64,000 bases of DNA from Limonium bicolor (Eukaryota; Streptophyta; Magnoliopsida; Caryophyllales; Plumbaginaceae): positions 93,622,839 through 93,686,838 of the forward strand of contig CM041778.1 of the NCBI GenBank assembly GCA_023374045.1, in the 5' to 3' direction. Of the stretch, positions 11,527 through 22,024 are shown one piece after another (the stretch's first letter is position 1; the number at the start of each line of letters is the position of its first letter). A program made the translations under genes and the position numbers. The notes under the pieces are model-generated. The model ran no database searches. It worked only from the letters and a program-made list of their open reading frames with translations, and was not told the DNA's origin.

Positions 11527-11745
11527 CAGGCCCGTCCTAACCCTACCTCCACATCAAAATTCTACAGGCCCGTCCTAAGCCCTACCTCCACATCAAATTC
11601 CCTCAGGCCCGTCCTAAGCCCTACCTCCACATCAAATTTCTACAGGCCCGTCCTAAGCCCTACCTCCACATCAAATTCCCTCAGGCCCGTCCTGAGCCCT
11701 ACCTTCACACTCAAACCCACAGGCCCGTCTTGAGTCCCACCATTT
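11527..11745 (+). repeat. Tandem repeat array 1, about 39-bp unit
   Basis: There are five to six copies of a unit starting CAGGCCCGTCCTAAGCCCTA and continuing CCTCCACATCAAATTCCCT. The later copies drift (CCTGAGCC, then CTTGAGTC). The repeat peptide PVLSPTSTSN in one frame is only a by-product of the array. Confidence 0.9.
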
Positions 11746-11824
11746 CCAGATTTGACACAAACCCTATCCTTCTACATCCATTTGGACCCATCATATACGT
11801 TTTACTCACTCTCACTAGAATAAC

Positions 11825-12267
11825 CTATAGCTCGTCATAAGACCTAGAACCTCCCCTTAGGCTCGTCATAAGACCTGAACCATCCTTTAGGCTCGTCATA
11901 AACCTAGTTGCATTCCCTTAGGCTCGTCATAACACCTAGAACCTCCCCTTAGGCTCGTCATAAGACCTAGAACCATCCTTTAGGCTCGTCATAAGACCTA
12001 GAACCTCCCTTAGGCTCGTCATAAGACCTAGTTGCATCCCTTAGGCTCGTCATAAACCTAGATCCATCTTTAGGCTCGTCGTAAGACCTAGTTGCTTTCC
12101 CTTAGGCTCGTCATAAGACCTAGTTGCATTCCCTTAGGCTCGTAGTAAGACCTAGCATTACCTTTTAGCTTACCCACCCCTCTCATCAAACACATTGCAT
12201 TCATCTCATTCATATAGGCTCGTCATAAGACCTAGTTGCATTATCCAGGCGCGTCACAAGACCTGGC
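11825..12267 (+). repeat. Tandem repeat array 2, about 30-bp unit
   Basis: There are a dozen or more copies of TTAGGCTCGTCATAAGACCT followed by a short variable tail (AGAACCTCCC or AGTTGCATTCCC). The array has a gap near 12160-12215 and ends in a diverged unit AGGCGCGTCACAAGACCTGG. Confidence 0.9.
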
Positions 12268-12475
12268 GACAGAAAGTTGGCGAGGTGATGGCTAATCAAA
12301 TCCTCCTTTGCGATGTCAACTTATTTTTGGGATCAACGAATGGTGGGCAAAGGCAATAAGTCCCCAGGGTTTTTAACCAGGAGTTATCCCTGCACACCGG
12401 CTTGGGGGGCGATGGCAATAAGTCCACATTGGGTCCAGCCAGGAGCATCGACATGGGTTTCGGTCCCCCTGAAGC

Positions 12476-12560
12476 ATCCGAGCATCATCAGCATCATCGG
12501 CATCATCAACATCATCGGCATTATCATCAGCATCAGCATCATTTGCATCATTAGCATTTC
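12476..12560 (+). repeat. CAT-type microsatellite, array 3
   Basis: Interrupted CATCAT/CATCGG/CATTAT trinucleotide and hexanucleotide repeats. Confidence 0.85.
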
Positions 12561-12593
12561 ACATTCTTGCATTTGCATCCAGTTTTCACACCC

Positions 12594-12940
12594 TAGGCAG
12601 TCAACGCCTTAGAATAGCGACATCATTTTCATCACTTTAGGTGGTCAGCGCCTTAGAATAGCTCGACAGCACATCATCATTTCAGGTAGTCAGCGCCTTA
12701 GAATAGCTCGACATCATTTTCATCACTTTAGGTGGTCAGCGCCTTAGAATAGCTCGACAGCATATCATCATTTCAGGTAGTCAGCGCCTTAGAATAGCTC
12801 GACATCATTTTCATCATTTAGGTAGTCAGCGCCTTAGAATAGCTCGACAACGCTTTGTATTTAGGCAGTCAGCGCCTTAGAATAGCTCGACAATGTTTTG
12901 TAGCTTAGGTAGTCAGCGCCTCCGAATAGCTGGGCATCGT
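12594..12940 (+). repeat. Tandem repeat array 4, about 45-bp unit
   Basis: There are eight copies of a unit built on AGGTAGTCAGCGCCTTAGAA followed by TAGCTCGACATCATTTTCATC. The core recurs about every 43-46 bp, from about 12600 to about 12913; the last copy is diverged (CTCCGAATAGCTGGGC). Confidence 0.9.
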
Positions 12941-13043
12941 TAACCCGGTTTCATAACAACGTGGAGGATTCTGTGGGGTCCAAAATTTTGGGGCACCACT
13001 CAAGCATCAACCAGACTTTCACGTTCGTTACAAAGTCCAGTTG

Positions 13044-13056
13044 ACGGGGGGCAATC
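13044..13056 (+). other. Polypurine tract of the Ogre-like element
   Basis: ACGGGGGGCAATC lies immediately before TGTTATACCC, the start of the 3' LTR, which is the position expected for the plus-strand primer. Confidence 0.85.
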
Positions 13057-14829
13057 TGTTATACCCAAAATTTGACCCCCTGGCTGAGGTCTACGAGGTT
13101 GTGAGAGCCATCTCCATCAAACAGTAAGAGACTCCGGCCCGATCGGCGTGTTCCAGGGCCTGAGGAGCAGTTTCGTCATTGTCAGGGGCGTTTTCGTAAT
13201 TTTTTAAGGCTTCTGAGTTCTCCTATAGGCTTTCTCTCTCCTCCAAAGGGTGCCCAAATCAGCTTGAAATGCTTTGATATTTAACCCATGATAGAGGATG
13301 ACATTTTAAGCATAATGGCGTTGGAATTTTGATTTTTCGAATTTCCAATAATTTTCTAGCAATTTCTGACTGAATCTGACGAGAAATTCAATTTAAAAAT
13401 GCTCCAGCATTTAAAAAATTCGTTTCCACCTCAGAAAATTCATAATATCCATTCTTGACATGTGGTTAAAATTTCATAGCAAAATTCCTTTGGGAAGTTA
13501 CTTAGTTAAAATATCGAAAAATCTTACTTTTACTAGATTCTCTTTATCTTTAAGAAAGTCTATATAAGGGGATAGGTTTTGGATAAAATGAGAACTTCAT
13601 ATGCTCAAGAACCCTAGAGAGTCAGAAAACACGGCTTCCTCTCTCTCTCTCACGTTTTCCAAACACCCGGCCACCCAAATCATACTGAAAATCCCCCGAA
13701 ATCATCATCTAAACACGTTTTCCAATTCCCAAAGCACCAATAACCATTAAAACCTCACAAAAACACCACCAACACGTGAAGAACAGCAAGAACAACCAAC
13801 AACCAGAAGCTTGGTTCGAAGTCCTTTCGGTTTGCCATCAACGGAGCGCTCAACGAATCCCGGTGTGAAGAAACGTTGTGAACCCGAAGGTAAAACAGGT
13901 AGGAACTCAGTTTCCCTAATTCTCCACGGTATTATCTGTCTTGCCTCGAAATTTGAACTCAAACTAACCCTCGTAGGCTTCTGTATTGCTGTTTATTTGA
14001 GTCTCTGTCAGATAACTTGTTTGCTAAGTTTCGTGCTTAATCCGAATTCAAATTGAAAACTTTCAATCACTAACGTCTTGTAATCTTTCAGGCTTCACAC
14101 CCATAAAATTTGAGCTCAAAACACCTCGGGAACCTTCTGAAAACCCCTGTCCGTGGGTGGTCCGTGACCTCGGACCCATGGTCCGGGACCTCGGACGCGT
14201 TGTCCGAGACCACGGACACCCACGGACGGCGGCGGGATTTTAAATTTTAAAAACTTAGGTTTTTCTAATAATGTCCGGGCCCACGGACAGCCTGTCCGTG
14301 GCCCCGGACTTTGAAATTTTTGTTTTCCTTTAACTTCGACTTTTCTGCGTAATTAGGTTAACTGGGGTCCGAGGGTTCGGACATTAGGTCCGTGGCCACG
14401 GACAGAATCAAAATTCGACCTATTTCTGCCCCCGAAACCCTAGTTTAGGTAATTTCACTTTTCACTTTTTTTTCTGTTAAAAAATGCAAAAACACAAAAA
14501 AACAGAAGCTCGCGCACTTAGGTTAAAACGACTCGTAATAAGCCGTGAATAAACTGAGTAGAGGAAAACGACCTAGGAAGGGTAATGAAAGTAATTGAAC
14601 CCTAATTAAGTCGAATATCAAGCCCCCGAACCCGAACTCTCCTTTCCTAATTTGATCTAGGTTAAAATTAGGTGGCGACTCATAATAGGTTCCAGTGAGC
14701 TAGCTTAGGTTTTAATAATTATTGTTATAGACATAGTTATTAATCTTAGGCTATAAGTGGACCTAAAACCCGTTTAGATCCTAATCAGCTTTAATCAACA
14801 TAGGATAGGGTTTAAAATCGAGGCTCACA
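13057..14829 (+). mobile_element. 3' LTR of the Ogre-like element
   Basis: The LTR is 1773 bp, starts TGTTATACCC, ends GGCTCACA and is followed by TSD AAGCT. A TATA-like TATATAAGG lies at 13561-13569. The dyad palindromes are conserved (14281-14301 and 14388-14403). Compared with the 5' LTR, differences are mostly one-base gaps, with a few substitutions. Confidence 0.9.
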
Positions 14830-14834
14830 AAGCT

Positions 14835-16036
14835 ACTCAGGAGATTGATCACTAAGATCAAAAGGATCGATGGAAGAGCCAATAAAACCCCAAATACGGA
14901 TGGGAATAACACCGTAACCAGCGTAGACTAACCTGAAAACCGACCTACCCGCGCATTTGCTAAGGCAAGTGCAGTAACTGCAAGGCAAATTGGAAGACAT
15001 TTAACGGCTAACAAGTACTTACGAAAAGTACCACCATGAAGGTGGAAGCAATTGTAGGATCACCAATCCTAGGAACTTGAAGGACCAAATCTTGGAAAGG
15101 CCTAACAGCCCGACCATTATATTAACGAATATACCAGTCAGCAAGAAGCTGGACTTGGTCAAGATCTCAGACATGGCAACGCCATGAAGGTTTTCTTTTA
15201 AACTCAAGATTTTTATTTCAAAACCAAAATTTTTCTTTCAAAACCCCAAACCTTCTTTTAAACCTCGGTTTTTAAAACCAAACCAGAAGAATCACGGTGA
15301 GTATCATAGAATGATAGAAGAGGAGTTGACAATAGAATACTTCACCTAGGCCTGTGATGAGCACTACGAGTGTTCCCAAATACGGGAGGTGGGAAGACCG
15401 TACTCCGAAGGAGCTTGCGGACCTGACAGACCCTTTTGTGAGTTAGTCAGGTAAGTGGTAACGTACCAATAAGGTACCCCACATATGTATACATGTAGTG
15501 TACGAAACACTGGAAGTAGTCAGCCCCGTTCTACGGACTATAAGGTAAATTCAAACCGAAACAGTTGGACACCTCGAATAATCGAAGAACCCTGATAAGC
15601 TTACAAGCTAAAGGAGTCAAGAACTTACTCCAGGAGAATGATCAAGAGTTAAGAAGTGTGAGGAGCACTAACAAACGAGTAAAGACATTGGATATGTCCT
15701 AAAATCTTGAAGCAAATCCATGAAATAGCCGGAATGAGTAACCGGCCTAATCATAGTAAGGCGAACACCTAATTGGAACACACTAATGTTCAAGGGACAA
15801 GATATAATACTCAGAGTGATCATCTAAAGTACCAGAGGATACCGTTCACCACTGAAGGAAATACCAAACCGGTTAAAACCATAAGAGAAGTATCCATAGC
15901 CTACCCTGAGAACGGGAGACGTATAACCCCAAACGGGACAATCTGTAATCCGAACCGTAATGCGGAGTAAACGGAACATACTCATAAGATAGCCAAAGGT
16001 AATGGTGTAACTCGGTAACACCCAGGAGTTTACTGC
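14835..16036 (+). mobile_element. LARD-like internal region A, part 2 (non-coding)
   Basis: This resumes the sequence interrupted at 6594. It matches 61300-62400 in order: the hairpin GCATTTGC (14953-14960)-TAAG-GCAAGTGC (14965-14972), AATATACCAGTCAGCAAGAA, the TTCTTTCAAAAC-rich stretch, ATACTTCACCTAGG, AAGACATTGGATATGTCCTA, and the block ending GGTAACACCCAGGAG. No coding similarity was seen. It joins a family B LTR fragment at about 16037, without a polypurine tract. Confidence 0.75.
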
Positions 16037-16473
16037 ACCTTCTATTATGTTGTGCATCTAATCAACCTCCATGCTATCGATAATTAGTCGTCGTAGCCAC
16101 GTTAGCTTGGGGGCCATGAGAGGATCGTACCAGCATTCGTGCTGACCCCCTTTGGGGGCTGTTTTTACTACACAGGTGAACATCAGGGGGCGGCCGTCGC
16201 GAGAGTAAGAAGGGGTACAAGTGTTGCAGGTTAAGTGTGGCCTACGAGTTGTGCATGTACACTCGTATGGCAATTGAGTTTAGTAAGATGTATAGGGTGT
16301 GAGGGGTTTGTAAGATGAATACGTATTTGGATAAGTTTGGTTGTACTAATGTTCGGTATATTCTGTAGTCAGACCGTGGCAAGGTCCTGAAGTGTAAAGA
16401 ATTCCGTTGTGACATGTTTATATGTATGCTGTTAAGTTGCGAGACCACATTTGGATTGAGTCGGGGTGTTACA
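16037..16473 (+). mobile_element. Truncated 3' end of a family B giant LTR
   Basis: The sequence matches the last 440 bp or so of the family B LTR (reverse complement of 20114-20545; plus copy at 55505-55858), ending GTCGGGGTGTTACA at 16473. No PBS follows. Instead it abuts minus-oriented internal DNA (CTAAGGATGATTC). The rest of this LTR is missing, so the junctions at both ends reflect deletion or recombination. Confidence 0.75.
16050..16180 (+). other. End-proximal multi-hairpin LTR module (family B fragment)
   Basis: It holds ATGCTATCGA followed by the AATTA-loop hairpin, CAGCA (16131-16135)-TTCG-TGCTG (16140-16144), CCCCC (16146-16150)-TTT-GGGGG (16154-16158), T5 at 16162-16166, then CACAGGTGAAC. 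Confidence 0.8.
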
Positions 16474-17929
16474 CTAAGGATGATTCTTAATCTGAAACTG
16501 CTGTTTAGTGCTTAGTGCGCTGTACAGTTTATCCTTAACTTCTTAAGACATGTCCTATGTCTATACTTAATAATCTGTGCTCTTCGCACTTCATAGTCCT
16601 TAATTATTTGTTCTTTGATTCTTTTGTGTTGTTGGTTCAACTGAATTTTTCCCTTCAACTGTTGTGGTAGTAGCTGCTCTTATCTGATCTTGCGTCGTTG
16701 TCCGTGGTACGGAGTCAACTACTTCCCGTGTTCCTTACACCACTCGTCTACATGCATGGGGTACCTTACTGGTACATTACTACTTACCCAACTAACTCAT
16801 AAATGAGCGTGTCAGGCCTGCAAGCCCCTGTGGGGTGCAGTCGTCCCACGTCTCATTTTAGTAAACTCATAGTGTCTGTCACACGTTTAGCTATTGCTAA
16901 TTATGAAGTATTCTGTTGTCGATCTCCTCTTCATCGTTCCATGATAACATTTATTGTTCTTCTTGAACGTAATCAAGGGAAATCCATTTACTGTGTTCTT
17001 AAGTATGGTATGCTCTAGTTCTTTTTGTATCCCGTACTGATTCAGTCTCTTAGTGACTGAGGTCTCTTTCTATAGAGCCTCTTATCTTCTTTCTCATATT
17101 TGTTCTACTAGGAATGCACTTCCCGTTCCTCAAGGAATGGGTAGTGTGCTTCCTGTGAAATCTTACCTGACCAGGTCCAGACTACTGGCATTAATGCACA
17201 GTTCGTCTAGCATCTTATTTCCTTACTTATATCGGTCTTAACTCATAAGTCTAATTGCTCAGTGTCAATATTTGACGGCTCAAAGCTAACTGTCGCTTTA
17301 CCGTGCACCACGACTTAATCCACTTATATAGGTATTGTACTCACGACCACTACTACCATGGTAGTTGGTCCTTACCATTTTTCCCATTGATGGTGCAATT
17401 ACTTATTCCAACATCTTATCTTATACTTAATCCTTTCCTGGTGTAAGCACACTGGGGGTTCTCTCATTTTGGTGTATGGCGGTTGCCGTACTGTGTTATA
17501 AAATGGTTATCTCTTAATATGAAGGTGTTCTGCATCAATCTCAGGTTTGTAAGTAGGATCATTTCTCTCACGTTCTTTCATCCTTTATGATGTTATTTAC
17601 CATATAATTTAACCGGTTACTGAAGAAGTCATTCGTTGAATCAAAAGCTCTTTTGAGCGTTGGTCACTTGACGTGTCACACTGTGCACTCACAAAGTTTA
17701 TCTTTGACTATTACTGATTCATAAATCCTGGGTGTTGGATATGAGGTCTGTCTATGCAGCCTCCCTTATTACTCAAGTGTATCTGGTACGTTCTAAGGTA
17801 ATCTCAAGGTTTACAGTTTTCATTCTCTAACAAAAGCGTATTATATCTCTAATAAGTGAAAGCCCTTTTGAGGGGTTTATTCCCACTCATGGCCTCATAA
17901 CAAGGAGAGGTATCCCCACCCTAAAAGGA

Positions 17930-18487
17930 ATGGTTTGTTCTCCGCCCCTGACAATGTACTGTCTCATTATTCTCATTGGAGCCCCTTTCCTGGTAACGCT
18001 TCCACAATCTAAGTTATTGGTTTGCAACCGTTCATGTTCACGAATTGTAGTTCGTTCATGGCTTAAACAAGCTCTCCTACAACTTACTGTGCCTCAGGCT
18101 CTGATGTGGTTAACATCCTTGGCTCATAGGCTCTTAGTGCTTAATGTCTCAGTTCATCACTTGTACTCTTACTCATCTGTAGGTTATCCTCATAAGATTC
18201 TAGTTCTTAGACACTATCCACCGTTAGGTTACATATTAAATGTAGTATCGAGTTTCATGGTAAGTTGCTGCATCCTGCTTTCAGCTATGGAAGTTTATTC
18301 AGGTGATCTGAGGTTACTTAGTGTCCTCGAAAATACTGTCATTTTACTAGACTTATGTCTTTTAGCAATCAAGGTTAGGTTCGTATTAGGCGTTTTCCTT
18401 ACGGTGTCCAAGTTGGATATCATCCTGTCATCTTATACTTCCATCTCAACGCTTCGTTCAACTTCTGTTGACTACGCCACCCGTTGA
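17930..18487 (+). CDS. Unrecognised 185-codon hydrophobic frame
   Basis: This open frame runs antisense to LARD-like internal region B'. The product would be leucine-, serine- and valine-rich with several hydrophobic stretches, and no motif I recognise. The corresponding stretch near 62700-63500 does not show an open frame of this length, which argues against a conserved gene. Most likely a chance frame. Confidence 0.1.
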   Translation: MVCSPPLTMYCLIILIGAPFLVTLPQSKLLVCNRSCSRIVVRSWLKQALLQLTVPQALMWLTSLAHRLLVLNVSVHHLYSYSSVGYPHKILVLRHYPPLGYILNVVSSFMVSCCILLSAMEVYSGDLRLLSVLENTVILLDLCLLAIKVRFVLGVFLTVSKLDIILSSYTSISTLRSTSVDYATR

Positions 18488-19138
18488 TGATCAATCATAC
18501 TTGGGTGTTAATGAGTTAGACAACCAGTATTAACTGTCATCCATCAGTTGTTCGGCTCGACTAAGCCCGCTCTGTGGGGGTAGTCCTCTGAGCTTTCCTC
18601 TGTCGGAATTGTATGTCCTTAACCCTTGGTAGGTTATAACTTAAGTTCACTTTCCTTTGTCCCTGTTTCCGGGGTTTACTAACATATTCAACGAAGATCG
18701 TTGTTATTGGTATGCTTAACGGTCATCTCGGGAGTTTTATCCCGCTCTTCTTGGCAGACGTTATGTCAACAGTCTCAATGGTATCTTATAATACATTCCT
18801 TGTATGTTATTGCTTACATAGTGTTTGCTCGGATCTCTGAGCGATCTCTTAGGTTTTTCCCTTCAAGGTTCGGGGTCGGTGTTCTTACCTGTATTGTTCG
18901 TTGTTGTTGTTGTAGTAGGCTGTACCATTGCTAGAATTTATGTCGTCCGGTATTCCGTCCAAGTTCAGCTCCCTGTTGACTGGTGTGTCACCTCATCTCT
19001 TCATGGTCAGGCCGTCGGGCCTTTCCAAGGTCTTATTTTCCCGTTCTTATAGATTTATAGTCCGATATTAAAATGTACTACAACTGTAGCGTTCCCCTAT
19101 CTCTCCATGATGGCTTTTCATGTAGCTTAACCGTGGTA

Positions 19139-19158
19139 GCACTTGCTATAGCAAGTGC
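19139..19158. other. 20-bp perfect palindrome conserved in LARD-like interior
   Basis: GCACTTGCTATAGCAAGTGC is self-complementary. Counterparts with different centres lie at 14953-14972 (TAAG) and 61373-61392 (CATA). Confidence 0.8.
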
Positions 19159-20096
19159 GCCATGCAAGATAAGCTACCGGTACCGTGTACGTCGGTAGTG
19201 GTACTTCCACCTAGTTTCCATATCTTTGGCAGTCCTCGGGACTCCTTCGATGTCCTCTTATTTAGGATAACTAGCCATCCGGCAGTTTCCTGGTTGTTTT
19301 GACAGCACTGTCATTTATCAGGGTGTTCCTCTTTCTAAGGGAATCCCCTTGTTATTTACTCATGTCTTGACTCTCGCTCCCGTTTCCACACATTTTGTCG
19401 TGGTTACTAAGTAATGATCCTCCTTCAGGCACTACATCGTAGTCCTATTCCGGTATACAATTTGTATGCGTTTTTATCGTTGTCTGTGCTACGTCAAACA
19501 GGTTTGTAACCTTCCTCATTGTATGGGGTTTGGAGTCCCCGTTTCTAACTGGACTTTCCAGTAATCTTAACCCTTGTGCTGGTATCATCCACGGTTATGC
19601 TCATTTGGACCACTGTCCGGTGCTCATGTCGCTTAACCTTTCTTATCCATTGCACTCGTAGTACTTTTCTTATCATTGGTATTGTGGTGTAACTCGACTG
19701 CGTAGCATGTCGACCCATGTGACCGGTAATTTCTGTTCCCTTACTGGTAGAATTCCCTTGGTAGCGCCTGTTTCACCGCTGCGCCTTAGTTAAAACGTTC
19801 AAGTTCTCATAAACTGTTGTTTAACAAGATGTTTCTCGTATTGCTTACTGTTAACTAACTGCCAGATTGGGTTTTTTCCCGAGTAAGAGAAGGCTTTCTT
19901 CTCTCTGGTGTTTGTTCCCCGTAATTCAAATCTAGGGATGTGGAGGGCAGGTCTAGGTACTATGGATATCCGGTAAACACCGGGAAGTCCTAACTAACGT
20001 ACCTCACACTCTATCACTCAACCCTTAACCCATAACTCAAACTCAACCTCAGTATTCTCCTAAGTTCGGTAATTCTTGTCTTCATAGCGTAACTAC

Positions 20097-20108
20097 GTTC
20101 TGATACCA
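20097..20108 (-). other. Primer binding site, initiator-Met type (minus strand)
   Basis: On the minus strand this reads TGGTATCAGAAC, one mismatch from TGGTATCAGAGC, five bases from the LTR end at 20114. It fixes the LTR at 20114-24753 as a 5' LTR. The fold-back half seen in elements A and D is decayed here. Confidence 0.8.
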
Positions 20109-20394
20109 CTTTTTGTAACACCCCATCTCAATCCAAATGTGGTTTCGCAACTTAACAACATATATATATATATACATGTCACAGCGGAATTCAATACACT
20201 CCAGGACCTTGCCACGGTCTGTTTGACAGAATATACCGAACATTAGTACATACCAACCTTATCCAAATACATATCCTTCTTACAATCCCCTCACATCCTA
20301 TACATCTTACTAACTCAAATTGCCATACGAGCATACATGCACAACTCGTAGGCCACACTTAACCCGTAACGCTTGTACCCCATCTTACTCTTGC

Positions 20395-20530
20395 GACGGC
20401 CGCCTCCTGACGTTCACCTGTGTAGTAAAAACAGCCCTCAAAGGGGGTCAGCGCGAATGCTGGTACGATCCTCTCATGGCCCCCAAGCTAACGTGGCTAT
20501 GACAACTAATTGTCGATAGCATAGAGGTTG
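20395..20530 (-). other. End-proximal multi-hairpin LTR module (family B')
   Basis: On the minus strand it holds CGACAATTAGTTGTC, CAGCA-TTCG-CGCTG (one change in the stem), CCCCCTTTGAGGG and a T-run leading to CACAGGTGAACG. It is slightly decayed relative to 55530-55660. Confidence 0.75.
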
Positions 20531-21766
20531 ATTAGATGCACAATATAATAGAAGGTGCAATAAACAACAAACCAATTATGAACAATCAAAGTTCAAACAC
20601 AATGAACGACTTAAATGTGTTCCCTTAATTAGTGAGTCAATTATTTCACTCCTTAAGTTATGTTTCCTCTTAATCTTAATCTATCCTTATCTTACCTCAA
20701 TCTTAGTCTTAGAAAACAACCATCCTTTAAAAAGGAATGGAAGTAGCTTATCTCAGTCTTATAATACAAACCATCCTTTAAATAGGAATGGTTGCAACTT
20801 ATCTCAAACCTTATCTCATATATGCCAACCGTTCTCTCATTGGGAACTGGCTAACCCTTAGTTTGTTGTTTATTTTTGTAGGGCTTGGTTAACCCTAGCC
20901 AGCAGCAGGACACTTACCGGCAATAACAACATTCTTAAATTGTTGGGGATGTAGGCTAGATCCCCCCACGCCATCTTAATGCCACCTACCTTGGACTGGA
21001 TGTCCAATGTAGCTGAGCCGGTCAACCGACCCTAGGCTACAAGTCCGAAGACAAGTCCTTAAGCGGAAGTCGGATCCGCTTTAGATACCGACCCCCTTTC
21101 CTTAGCATGCATGACCGGAGTCAGTCCCAGGTTCCTCACTCCCCCCAAGTACCAGTTAGTAGAAGTCTTAAGACAATGTTTGTTGGTTAAACCTCTTTCG
21201 GTTTTTAACAAACTAATATTAGGGAGTGTTCCTTAGTCTCACACAATTCCTTACTAAACGTTAGTTAGTAGTTTCTCACGGTAAGTTGTGTTAGTTTTCA
21301 AACATCACACAACAATACAATAAACATAATGTTCTGGTTGCATGCTTTATCTTGTTTAGTGAGCACACAAAAACAAATAGCACACAAGCCGAGGGACACC
21401 TCGTTAGCAAGTAGGTCACAAGAAGAACTGTACCGTTCACCGTAGGTGGTTGCTTGTTTAATCTCCTCCTGGGTCCCAATTCACAAGTCCTAAAACATTC
21501 ATTCAGTTTTAGGTTATTAGTTACTTAACTCATCCCAACTTACTTAACCTACTTACCCACCATTGTTCACCATTTAATGTTCACTAAGTCCTTACAGTTT
21601 TAACTTAGACCTTTAAGTGCATCATTTCTCATTGTCTCTTATACTTATTCGCCCACTTAATTGTCATTAATTCCCACCAAACATGTCCTTAATAAATTTA
21701 TAATATCACTACCTATCAATCCCCATCATTACCTAACATTTTCCAAGCTTATACACCATTTTTAGA

Positions 21767-22024
21767 GTGGTCCGGGACCTTGTCCTCAACCTAAGTCCCG
21801 GACCCATACCTGGTTCAAACTCTCGGCTGTTTTTATGTAGTGGTCCGGGACTTTGTATGGGACTTAAGTCCCGGACCAATGTAAGCTAAAATCCTCGGGG
21901 GTAAATCAGGGGGTGGTCCGGAACTTCATACCAAACTTAAGTACCGGACCATAAGGTTGTAGCAACTCTCGGCCATATTTTTAGGGTGGTCCGGAACTTT
22001 ACCCTGGACTTAAGTCCCGGACCA
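21767..22024 (-). repeat. Dyad-repeat array in family B' LTR
   Basis: There are four units about 73 bp apart (starting near 21767, 21841, 21914 and 21987). Unit 2 has 13-bp perfect arms, TGGTCCGGGACTT (21841-21853) and AAGTCCCGGACCA (21866-21878). Unit 4 has one mismatch (21987-21999 with 22012-22024). Confidence 0.85.

Larger units (their letters stand above)
6600..14829 (+). mobile_element. Complete non-autonomous Ogre/Tat-like retrotransposon
   Basis: The element has two LTRs (6600-8344 and 13057-14829) starting TGTTATACCC and ending GGCTCACA. They are flanked by perfect 5-bp duplications AAGCT at 6595-6599 and 14830-14834. A PBS for a tRNA-Arg-type primer follows the first LTR and a polypurine tract precedes the second. 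The 4.7 kb between them has no gag, protease, RT or integrase; it holds diffuse repeats and four tandem arrays. Ogre-type elements use a tRNA-Arg primer (family knowledge), so I infer a non-autonomous derivative mobilised by such a relative. It sits inside LARD-like element A and is therefore younger than it. Confidence 0.85.
16474..20113 (-). mobile_element. LARD-like internal region B', minus strand (non-coding)
   Basis: Reading leftward from the PBS, it follows the same order as internal regions A and D: GGGTTGAGTGATAG, CCCTCCACATCC, the TCGGG...CCCAA hairpin (19867-19882), the palindrome at 19139-19158, and AGACATAGGACATGTCTTAA near 16540. No gag-pol similarity was found on either strand. 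The region ends abruptly at 16474. Its last 220 bp or so are the reverse complement of 24754-24966. Confidence 0.75.

Noticed and set aside
11458..11733. Repeat peptide RPVLSPTSTSN
   Set aside because: It is a by-product of the 39-bp DNA tandem array; unit length happens to be a multiple of three, and there is no conserved start or flanking domain.
11825..12267. CRISPR-like regularly spaced repeats
   Set aside because: The units are contiguous tandem repeats with degenerate short tails rather than unique spacers, inside a plant retrotransposon.
16146..16166. CCCCC-TTT-GGGGG hairpin followed by T5, resembling a bacterial terminator
   Set aside because: The context is a plant LTR. The hairpin is part of the conserved module, and rho-independent termination does not apply to polymerase II.
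17930..18487. 185-codon hydrophobic frame as a membrane protein gene
   Set aside because: It is antisense to repeat DNA, not open in the homologous element D interior, and has no recognisable motif; kept only as a very low confidence feature.
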